Assembly: GCA_012798185.1 (NCBI GenBank)
Contig: JAAZNS010000268.1
Span: 1-11,215, forward strand
Length of the DNA stretch: 11,215 nucleotides
Reading direction: 5' to 3'
From: Chloroflexota bacterium
GTDB lineage: Bacteria; Chloroflexota; Anaerolineae; Anaerolineales; UBA4823
In this document: positions 6,053 to 11,215 of the stretch, one piece after another
Position numbering within the stretch: the first letter of the stretch is position 1
Layout: every line of letters begins with the position of its first letter
Notes under the pieces: model-generated
Told to the model about the DNA's origin: nothing
Database searches by the model: none
What the model saw: only the letters and a program-made list of their open reading frames with translations
Position numbers and translations under genes: made by a program

Positions 6053-6100
6053 TGCAAAGTAGTAGAGTCCCCTTTTCGCAAAGTTAAAATGTCCCCTTTG
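6053..6100. repeat. Left IS end: two tandem transposase-site motifs
   Basis: Copy one is 6053-6077 (TGCAAAGTAGTAGAGTCCCC...) and copy two is 6078-6100 (GCAAAGTTAAAATGTCCCC...). Both run in the same direction and match the two copies at the right end in inverse orientation. Copy two runs into the transposase ribosome site. Confidence 0.8.
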
Positions 6101-6112
6101 AAGGGACACAAA

Positions 6113-7411
6113 ATGGACAAACTACTAACAATGAGCAAAAGAGAACTAACCCGATTAGAAGTCATGCAGCGGCTGAAGGACAAACGACTGACCCAAAAAG
6201 AAGCCGCCCGGATGCTTGGATTGAGCATTCGGCAAGTGAAGCGTTTATGGCGAGCTTACCGGGAGTTAGGGCCTCCCGGATTGGTGAGCGCCAGACGCGG
6301 CAAGCCTAGCAATAATCGATTGGATGCGGATTTGGTCCAACAAGCATTGGATTGGATCAAAAAGAAGTATGAGGATTTCGGTCCGACCCTGGCGCACGAG
6401 AAGCTGACAGAAGTGCATAACTTACCCATTTCGAGAGAGAGCGTACGCCGGATCATGATCACAGAAGGAATCTGGAAACCCAAACGAGCCAAAAAGCCCC
6501 TGACGCACCAGTTGCGGGAGCGTCGGGCATGTTTCGGGGATCTGGTGCAGATCGACGGTTCGGACCATGCTTGGTTCGAAGGACGTGCACCCAAGTGCAC
6601 CCTGCTGGTTTACATCGATGATGCCACCGGTCAGCTGATGGAATTGTGGTTTGTGCCAGATGAAACCTTCTTTGCCTACTGTGAAGCCACCCGGCACTAT
6701 TTGGAGCGTTATGGCAAGCCAGTCGCCTTCTACAGTGACAAACATGGCATCTTTCGGGTCAATCAGCCACGCCCCTTGGGAACTACTCCAGGGCTAACCC
6801 AGTTTGGCCGAGCCATGCACGATCTGGATATCCAGATCATCTGCGCTAACAGCCCACAGGCCAAAGGACGTATAGAACGCGCTAACCAAACCCTGCAGGA
6901 CCGCTTAGTGAAAGAGTTGCGTTTACGCGGGATTTCCGATATTGAAACAGCCAACGCTTTCCTACCCGAGTTCCGGGAAGACTATAATCACCGCTTTGCG
7001 GTCGCCCCTCGCAGCAACCACAATGCCCACCGTCCTTTGCTCAAAACTGACCAGCTTGATTTGATCCTCACCCATCAAGAAACCCGCACCCTATCTAAGA
7101 ATTTAACGATACAGTTCAAACATGTCATCTATCAAATCCAATCCAAGCATCCTGCCTATGCCCTGCGCAATGCTAAGGTTACCGTTTGTGAGAATGCCAA
7201 AGGGGAAGTCACTATCCTCTACAACAACAAGCCTCTATCCTTCACGGTTTATTACCAATCGCCCCGTCAAGCAGATGTGGTGGACATCAAGTCTCTCGAT
7301 CGCCACATCAAGTCCCCTGCATCTCCGGCTGCTAACCACCCCTGGCGGCAGTACGGATACCACATCAATGGCAAACCGATTCAACAGGTTACTCCCGATG
7401 GCACAGATTAA
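6113..7411 (+). CDS. ISNCY-family (IS1202-like) DDE transposase
   Basis: The 432-residue transposase cuts and joins the element's ends. An N-terminal helix-turn-helix lies at about residues 16-50 (LTQKEAARMLGLSIRQVKRLWRAY), followed by GLVSARRGKPSNN, a typical IS481/ISNCY linker. A second DNA-binding helical region follows (about 70-125). The integrase-like catalytic core has Asp148 (VQIDGSDH), Asp209 (FYSDKHGIF) and Glu255 (QAKGRIERANQTLQDRL), a complete DDE triad with 45 residues between the second Asp and the Glu. The C-terminal part is basic with a SKHPAYALRNAKVTV beta segment. The ATG at 6113 is chosen because AAGGGA (6101-6106) lies 6 bp before it; an ATG at 6089 lies inside the inverted repeat and has no ribosome site. 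No frameshift is present, so the element should be able to move itself. Confidence 0.93.
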   Translation: MDKLLTMSKRELTRLEVMQRLKDKRLTQKEAARMLGLSIRQVKRLWRAYRELGPPGLVSARRGKPSNNRLDADLVQQALDWIKKKYEDFGPTLAHEKLTEVHNLPISRESVRRIMITEGIWKPKRAKKPLTHQLRERRACFGDLVQIDGSDHAWFEGRAPKCTLLVYIDDATGQLMELWFVPDETFFAYCEATRHYLERYGKPVAFYSDKHGIFRVNQPRPLGTTPGLTQFGRAMHDLDIQIICANSPQAKGRIERANQTLQDRLVKELRLRGISDIETANAFLPEFREDYNHRFAVAPRSNHNAHRPLLKTDQLDLILTHQETRTLSKNLTIQFKHVIYQIQSKHPAYALRNAKVTVCENAKGEVTILYNNKPLSFTVYYQSPRQADVVDIKSLDRHIKSPASPAANHPWRQYGYHINGKPIQQVTPDGTD

Positions 7412-7590
7412 TTGCGGCTGGCAAGTGAGTTTTTCGCTTTGGGCCGAAAACAGGGCTCATACAAAAGAGCAGAGCTGCTCTGGCTCTGCTCTGTCTTCGG
7501 CCTCGTGTCGGCGCTCTGGTCGCTCTCCAGCGTTGCCTTATCCTCCGCACGAGTGCCATGATTCTATCATGCCTGTTGACCCACCCTTGG
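7412..7590. other. Non-coding tail of the insertion sequence
   Basis: About 180 bp lie between the transposase stop and the right repeat motifs. Frames across it are shadows; no product is supported. Its main structure is the hairpin at 7466-7492. No passenger gene is present. Confidence 0.6.
7466..7492 (-). terminator. Possible minus-strand terminator inside the IS
   Basis: A perfect 10-bp inverted pair, AGAGCAGAGC (7466-7475) and GCTCTGCTCT (7483-7492), encloses a 7-base loop. Read on the minus strand, the stem is followed by TTTTGT, a short U tract. It could stop transcripts entering from the right and so prevent antisense RNA over the transposase. On the plus strand the stem is followed by GTCTTCGG, so it is not a good terminator for the transposase. 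Confidence 0.45.
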
Positions 7591-7639
7591 CAAAGGGGAC
7601 ATTTCTACTTTGCAGAATAGGGGACATTTCTACTTTGCA
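7591..7639. repeat. Right IS end: two tandem transposase-site motifs
   Basis: Copies lie at 7591-7614 and 7615-7639. They share the exact 20-bp string GGGGACATTTCTACTTTGCA (7595-7614 and 7620-7639) at a 25-bp period. They are the inverted counterparts of the left-end copies and are better preserved than those. Confidence 0.85.
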
Positions 7640-7645
7640 TTGACA

Positions 7646-7661
7646 TATTTACATTTTTCGG
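7646..7661. repeat. 16-bp target-site duplication, right copy
   Basis: Identical to 6031-6046 and directly adjacent to the IS right end (ACA at 7643-7645). An additional A at 7645 and 6030 is shared by chance or by target preference. Confidence 0.85.
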
Positions 7662-7801
7662 ATTCTATTTTTTAATGGTTTTCAGTTATAATCAGTATCC
7701 TGCGTTGATTGTGACAGATTTGCGACGATATTACGACAACCATAAGACAATTCCCCGATATCCTTCACGCAAGCTTTAATTAATATAAATAATTAAGATG
7801 A

Positions 7802-7903
7802 TTGCTCAGGCAATTTTGGGAAAGCCCCAAGCAGGGGTGTTTGCAGGTGCTGCGTACCCGTGAACATTTCGATTTCGGAAACTCACCCAGGCTGGCTGAG
7901 TAG
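7802..7903 (+). ncRNA. Candidate structured RNA of unknown class
   Basis: Complementary ends UUGCUCAG (7802-7809) and CUGAGUAG (7896-7903) form an 8-bp closing stem with two wobble pairs. Inside, UGGG (7817-7820) pairs with CCCA (7886-7889). A hairpin GCCCC-aagca-GGGGU (7824-7838) follows, and a weak one, GGU/ACC, lies near 7846-7858. The block is markedly richer in G+C than its surroundings. It matches no riboswitch or ribozyme consensus I know, and it lies upstream of the apparent promoter of the next gene, so it would need its own transcript. Hand-folded only. Confidence 0.25.
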
Positions 7904-7969
7904 TTACTGGTATAGGCAGAAATTACCTATTAATAAATATGTTGTGCTTTGATCGTGATTTGTCCATCC

Positions 7970-7998
7970 TTGACAAAAAACAACCACAAGTATACAAT
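7970..7998 (+). promoter_or_regulatory. Sigma-70-type promoter upstream of the PFK-like operon
   Basis: TTGACA (7970-7975) and TACAAT (7993-7998) are spaced by exactly 17 bp, with an A-rich spacer start. Transcription would start near 8005 and leave a leader of about 340 nt before the ATG at 8349. It is the best plus-strand promoter in the window. Confidence 0.7.
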
Positions 7999-8041
7999 TA
8001 TTGCAATAATACAATTATACAATATAACAATGATACAATAC
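7991..8041. repeat. ATACAATTAT-type repeats and a perfect 14-bp palindrome at the promoter
   Basis: ATACAATTAT occurs at 7992-8001 and 8009-8018, with further TACAATA/AACAATG variants to 8041. Bases 7997-8010 (ATTATTGCAATAAT) are a perfect palindrome spanning the end of the -10 and the predicted start point. The centre ATTGCAAT also occurs in the Fur-like operator at 5997-6004. This is a plausible operator, but AT-rich sequence makes chance symmetry easier. Confidence 0.45.
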
Positions 8042-8348
8042 TTAATTAAATGATTCACATGAATAAAAACGTCCATTAATAGCCTTTTAATTGGCAGAAA
8101 GAAAATCAGCGAGAATTATTTTGAAACGATTTATCAAAACAACCGTATATAAAGTAGCACTATCCAGGCTGGTTTTTATGGTCAGCTTCAGACCCAAATA
8201 ACCAATCCCTGGAAGACGATAAAGTGATGTATCTCCATTATTAAGAATTCCTTGCGATAATGGGAATAGAAAATCAATACTGGAAAATCAAGTAATTTTT
8301 TGGAATTTTAAAAGCAATTATCCAAGATATGAAAAGAGGAGCTCTATC

Positions 8349-9551
8349 ATGTCAAAACGTGTTGCGATATTAACCGGCGGCGGCGATGTCCCTGGTTTGA
8401 ATATGTGCTTGAAAAGCGTTGTCTATAGTTTAATCGATATGGGTTTTGAGCCAATCGGAGTACGCAAGGGCTGGGAAGGGTTGATCAATTACAACCCAAT
8501 AGCCCCAACTACCTACAGCGAGAATTTTATCGAATTGACTAAAAATATGGTCCGCCCGATTGATCGCACCCCGGGGTCTTTTCTTCATTCTTCGCGGTTA
8601 GAGCCTCGTCAGGTGCCGCGAACAAAAGTGCCGGAGCATTTACGTGATCCCAAATCTGAGACTCAAGATCTCACCAAGCATATCATGGGTGTATTGAACA
8701 AGCTCGATTTTCGGGCATTGATTGTGATTGGCGACGATGATACCTTGCATTACTCGGCATTTTTAAGCCAACAAGGTGTGCCGGTTATTGCTATTCCCAA
8801 AACTATTCATAATAATATCCCCGGCACCGATTATTCCCTGGGTTTCAGCACGGGTTTAGCTCGCGGGGTTGCGTTTATTCATGAGTTGCGCGCTTTGGCA
8901 GGCTCTCGTGAACAGATCATCGTCGTTGAGACTTTTGCTGCAAAATCTGGGTATAGCACTTTAATTATGGGCTTTCTGGGCGGCTGCGACCGGGTGTTGA
9001 TCCCAGAGGCACCCTATGATCCAGAACGACTGGCTAAGCTGATTGTTCAAGACCGGCGGCAATCGCCCGCCAATTATGCTGTTTTATTGATTTGCGATGG
9101 AACACAGCCAAGAGAAGATAAACTGGAAAGTTACACTCAAATTCTTTCGAATGGTGCAGGTTTTAAAGATAAATCGGCTGCTTTTATTCGGGAATGGGTA
9201 TCTTCTTCATCACAAGAAACCAATGTAAGCAGCGGTATGGTATTGGCGGAATTATTATCTAATATCTCTAAAGAAGAAGTGTTTTTACAGCAGTTAACTT
9301 ACCTTTTGCGCACAGGCTCACCCGATGGGCAGGATTTATTAGGTGCAGCAAATTTTGCATTAACTGCTGCCCGCTTGCTTCGCGAAGAGCGCTATGGGCG
9401 AATGGCAGCTTTTATTAAAGAAAAAATGTGGACCGATGTCGATTTAAGTGTGGCTATGCAGGGGGTGAAAACAGTGGATATTGATGCCTGGTATGACCAG
9501 GAAAACTACAAACCGAAATTATCGGTGATTTGGTCGTTGGAGAACAAGTAA
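8349..9551 (+). CDS. Phosphofructokinase-family protein with non-canonical active site
   Basis: The 400-residue protein has the PFK fold: LTGGGDVPGLN (8-18, nucleotide/pyrophosphate loop), GSFLHSSR (76-83), VIGDDDTLHYSA (126-137), PKTIHNNIPGTDYSLGFST (150-168), VETFAAKSGYST (193-204), IPEAPYD (218-224) and RTGSPDGQDLLGA (321-333). GDDD and PKT resemble PPi-dependent enzymes, which carry GGDD and PKTIDND. However, the catalytic Asp of TIDND is His154 here and the next Asp is Asn156, and the usual MGR loop reads FAAKSG. Classic transfer of phosphate to fructose 6-phosphate is therefore doubtful. It could be an enzyme with another substrate or a regulatory homologue. GAGGAG (8335-8340) at 8 bp spacing supports the start. 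It is first in an apparent operon with an ABC transporter 23 bp downstream. The family is certain, the activity is not. Confidence 0.9.
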   Translation: MSKRVAILTGGGDVPGLNMCLKSVVYSLIDMGFEPIGVRKGWEGLINYNPIAPTTYSENFIELTKNMVRPIDRTPGSFLHSSRLEPRQVPRTKVPEHLRDPKSETQDLTKHIMGVLNKLDFRALIVIGDDDTLHYSAFLSQQGVPVIAIPKTIHNNIPGTDYSLGFSTGLARGVAFIHELRALAGSREQIIVVETFAAKSGYSTLIMGFLGGCDRVLIPEAPYDPERLAKLIVQDRRQSPANYAVLLICDGTQPREDKLESYTQILSNGAGFKDKSAAFIREWVSSSSQETNVSSGMVLAELLSNISKEEVFLQQLTYLLRTGSPDGQDLLGAANFALTAARLLREERYGRMAAFIKEKMWTDVDLSVAMQGVKTVDIDAWYDQENYKPKLSVIWSLENK

Positions 9552-9574
9552 GTGTTTTTCTTGGAGCTGGTCTG

Positions 9575-10303
9575 ATGAGTAAATCGAATGGTAATAATCA
9601 TCTGGTTAAATTAATTGATGTAGTAAAAAGCTTTCCGGTGGGGGATAGCGAAGTGACGGTTTTGAAAGGTCTTTCGCTTGAGGTTAAAAATGGTGAGTTT
9701 ATAACTATCGTTGGTCCTTCGGGTAATGGCAAATCGACCTTGTTGAATATGGTTACCGGTATCGACCGTCCCACCGCTGGTGCAGTGATCGTAACCGGCA
9801 AGGAAATCCATAAGATGAGTGAAAATCAATTGGCTGCCTGGCGCGGGCAGCATGTGGGTATTGTATTTCAATTTTTCCAAATGCTGCCATCGTTGAGCAT
9901 TCTGCAAAATGTGGTCCTGCCAATGGATTTTGCTGGCAAATATACACAAAAAGAGCGCCGTGAACGTGCTATGCAATTATTGGAAATCGTTGGATTAGCC
10001 GATCAAGCCAATAAATTGCCCAGTATGGTTTCGGGCGGACAACAACAAAGAGCAGCTATTGCGCGGGCTCTGGCAAATGATCCCGATTTAATCATTGCAG
10101 ATGAACCCACCGGTAACCTGGATACACGTACTGCTAACGATGTTTTCGATTTGTTTTTAGAGTTGGTTGAGCAAGGTAAAACTCTTATGATGGTTACTCA
10201 CGATAAAGAGCTGGCGCGGCGCGTTCCTCGGGTGGTTGAAATCATCGATGGCAAAATCACCCGCGATGAATATGTAGGTGGTGCTACCTGGACGGGATAT
10301 TAA
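9575..10303 (+). CDS. ABC transporter ATPase, MacB/LolD/FtsE type
   Basis: This 242-residue cytoplasmic ATPase pairs with the FtsX-like permease encoded next. Motifs: LIDVVKSFPVGDSEVTVLKGLSLEV (13-37, typical of this subfamily), Walker A GPSGNGKS (47-54, Asn where Ala/Cys is usual), Q-loop VFQFFQMLPSLSILQNV (97-113), signature VSGGQQQR (152-159), Walker B LIIADEPTGNLD (172-183) and switch VTHD (207-210). The GNLD after Walker B and the FFQMLPSLS block are hallmarks of the lipoprotein/antibiotic-export (MacB/LolD) branch. The ATG at 9575 is chosen because GGAG (9563-9566) sits 8 bp before it; a longer frame from a TTG at 9530 overlaps the previous gene and lacks a ribosome site. Substrate unknown: lipoprotein, peptide, drug or a cell-wall signal are all possible. 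Confidence 0.93.
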   Translation: MSKSNGNNHLVKLIDVVKSFPVGDSEVTVLKGLSLEVKNGEFITIVGPSGNGKSTLLNMVTGIDRPTAGAVIVTGKEIHKMSENQLAAWRGQHVGIVFQFFQMLPSLSILQNVVLPMDFAGKYTQKERRERAMQLLEIVGLADQANKLPSMVSGGQQQRAAIARALANDPDLIIADEPTGNLDTRTANDVFDLFLELVEQGKTLMMVTHDKELARRVPRVVEIIDGKITRDEYVGGATWTGY

Positions 10304-10331
10304 AAGCGATTAGAGGTAAGTTTGAGGCGTT

Positions 10332-11215
10332 ATGGGCGTTATAAATTCGAAGATTTTACGTGAATTATGGAATTACAAGAGCCGTACCTTGCAGGTGGTG
10401 TTAATTATTGGGATTGGTGCAGCTGCAATCGGCATGATTATCGGTACCCGCAACCTGGTTATCCCAGGAATGGTGGAGATGTGGCATGCTTTTAACCCGG
10501 CGATGATCACGGCTTATTTAACTGAATCGGTTGATGATAACACTCTCGAAATTCTGAAAAAAGTCGAAGGTGTTGCAGAAGTTGAGGGAGCGAACAGCGC
10601 GGTTATCGAGTGGCGTTTATCGCCTGAGGATGAATGGAAACAAGGCGGGATTAATTTTCGGGCTGATTATGCAAACCAAAAAATGAATATTATCGAGCTG
10701 GTCTCGGGGAATTTCCCGTCTGGTGATTATGGCGCTGTTGAACAGGGTTCAGATGCTTACTTCGGTATTCCAGCCAATGGTGAAGTATACCTTCGAATTA
10801 ATGATAGGGTGCGTAAACTGCGATTAAATGGAGTGGTTTATAACTCCTTTAGCCAGCCGGCATATTTTGGCGGTACTGCCCAGTTCTATGTTACAAAAGA
10901 TGTTTATGAGCATTTTCTGGGAGATGATAAGTATTCGACCCTCTATATTAATGCTTCACAATATGACAAAGATAAAGTTAAGGAATTGGGAGATCGGTTG
11001 CAAGCCAGGATCAAAAAAATGAATAACGATTCCTATCGTTATATTTCAGATCCAAATAAACATTTTTTCCAGGATCAGCTGGATGGAATTTTTACGCTAT
11101 TAGGTGTATTAGGAGCACTATCGTTAGTATTAGGTTTACTGTTGGTATATAACACAGTCAATGCCATTATCAGCCGGCAAGTTGACCAAATTGGCATTAT
11201 GAAAGCCATTGGCGC
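10332..11215 (+). CDS. FtsX-like ABC transporter permease, N-terminal part, runs off the window
   Basis: The frame is open from the ATG at 10332 (GAGG at 10324-10327) to the window edge, 294 codons without a stop. Residues 1-18 are cytoplasmic and basic (LRELWNYKSRTL), and helix one is about 20-39 (LQVVLIIGIGAAAIGMIIGT). A large extracytoplasmic domain spans about 40-250 (MacB periplasmic-core-like: ILKKVEGVAEVEG, NIIELVSGNFP, KDVYEHFLGDDKYSTLYIN). Helix two is about 252-274, followed by NTVNAIISRQVDQIGIMKAIG. That last block is the signature of FtsX domains, just after their first helix. The remaining helices, and probably a second FtsX domain given the layout, lie outside. It starts 28 bp after the ATPase stop, so the two form one transporter, of the MacB-like mechanotransmission kind rather than a classical channel-type exporter. 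Confidence 0.9.
   Translation, partial: MGVINSKILRELWNYKSRTLQVVLIIGIGAAAIGMIIGTRNLVIPGMVEMWHAFNPAMITAYLTESVDDNTLEILKKVEGVAEVEGANSAVIEWRLSPEDEWKQGGINFRADYANQKMNIIELVSGNFPSGDYGAVEQGSDAYFGIPANGEVYLRINDRVRKLRLNGVVYNSFSQPAYFGGTAQFYVTKDVYEHFLGDDKYSTLYINASQYDKDKVKELGDRLQARIKKMNNDSYRYISDPNKHFFQDQLDGIFTLLGVLGALSLVLGLLLVYNTVNAIISRQVDQIGIMKAIG

Larger units (their letters stand above)
6047..7645. mobile_element. Complete insertion sequence, ISNCY/IS1202-like (1599 bp)
   Basis: The element has ends TGTTAGTGCAAAGTAG (left) and TGTCAATGCAAAGTAG (right, read inwards), so it begins TGT and ends ACA like many DDE-integrase-type elements. Each end carries two tandem copies of a motif near GCAAAGTAGAAATGTCCCC. 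One intact transposase gene occupies 6113-7411, followed by about 180 bp of non-coding DNA. An exact 16-bp duplication flanks it. Long duplications of this kind are known for the IS1202 group (27 bp for IS1202 itself, from memory), and IS481 elements can also reach about 15 bp. The intact gene, matching ends and identical duplication suggest a recent insertion. It sits just upstream of the regulator promoter. Confidence 0.88.
7646..8348. other. AT-rich 700-bp intergenic region without a protein gene
   Basis: No open frame of meaningful length or recognisable product is present on either strand. It contains a more GC-rich, foldable block (7802-7903), a strong plus-strand promoter (7970-7998), a palindrome and short repeats at the start site (7991-8041), and a leader of about 340 nt before the PFK-like gene. 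A further inverted pair CCATTAT (8235-8241) and ATAATGG (8257-8263) lies in that leader. Before the IS inserted, this region was contiguous with the upstream side of the Fur-like regulator, making it a divergent intergenic region. Confidence 0.6.

Noticed and set aside
7122..7643. 173-codon frame overlapping the transposase and the IS tail
   Set aside because: It overlaps the intact transposase in another frame, runs into the terminal repeats and has no family resemblance.
7802..7903. Known riboswitch (cobalamin, c-di-AMP, c-di-GMP, ZTP, SAM and others)
   Set aside because: None of the conserved core strings that I remember for these classes is present, and the block lies upstream of the apparent promoter.
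7991..8041. CRISPR-like array from the ATACAATTAT repeats
   Set aside because: The units are only about 10 bp, irregularly spaced, without unique spacers or cas genes.
9530..9574. TTG start for the ABC ATPase overlapping the PFK-like gene
   Set aside because: No ribosome site; the ATG at 9575 has GGAG at proper spacing and gives the usual family length.

Overview
The window looks like a chromosomal segment from an anaerobic Chloroflexota bacterium, probably of the Anaerolineae type. This rests on the style of the MetK, CbiM, PFK-like and ABC proteins and on the class of dispersed repeats; no 16S or other decisive marker is present. Protein genes are compact and standard-code. GC-rich housekeeping genes alternate with two clearly AT-rich stretches (about 980-3030 and 7650-8348).

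Layout. (1) 1-754: the C-terminal two thirds of metK (S-adenosylmethionine synthetase), cut by the window edge. (2) 755-3030: an accessory, decaying region. It holds a degenerate 9-bp tandem repeat, a 123-bp MITE-like element with 19-bp imperfect inverted ends around a hairpin repeat, a 79-residue conserved-looking small protein, and a TIR-like/deoxyribosyltransferase-like plus jelly-roll gene split by one in-frame TAA. It ends with a relic of a Phd/YefM antitoxin (one frameshift, two stops) whose toxin is missing. (3) 3031-6030, minus strand: a four-gene operon, Fur-family regulator then cbiM (with PDGLE/CbiN-like tail), cbiQ and cbiO, forming an ECF-type nickel/cobalt importer. The regulator has a near-consensus promoter (TTGACA, 16 bp, TATAAT) overlapped by a 28-bp palindrome matching in 26 of 28 positions, which suggests metal-dependent autoregulation. 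(4) 6047-7645: a complete insertion sequence of the ISNCY/IS1202-like DDE type. Its ends carry two tandem copies of a ~24-bp motif, and it is flanked by an exact 16-bp target duplication. It landed directly beside the -35 box of the regulator. (5) 7646-8348: a 700-bp AT-rich intergenic region with a possible folded RNA, a strong promoter (TTGACA, 17 bp, TACAAT) and a palindrome plus repeats at the start site. (6) 8349-11215, plus strand: an operon of a PFK-like protein with altered catalytic residues, a MacB/LolD/FtsE-type ABC ATPase, and the beginning of an FtsX-like permease that runs off the window.

How the parts work together. The Fur-like regulator probably senses nickel (or cobalt/zinc) and controls the importer. 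CbiO and CbiQ are the energising module, and CbiM is the substrate-binding membrane component. The PFK-like gene, ATPase and permease are closely spaced (23 and 28 bp) and probably co-transcribed from the promoter near 7970-7998. The most unusual items are the PFK homologue lacking the usual catalytic aspartates, the interrupted TIR-like/jelly-roll gene, the regulator's operator, and the well-preserved IS with a long target duplication.
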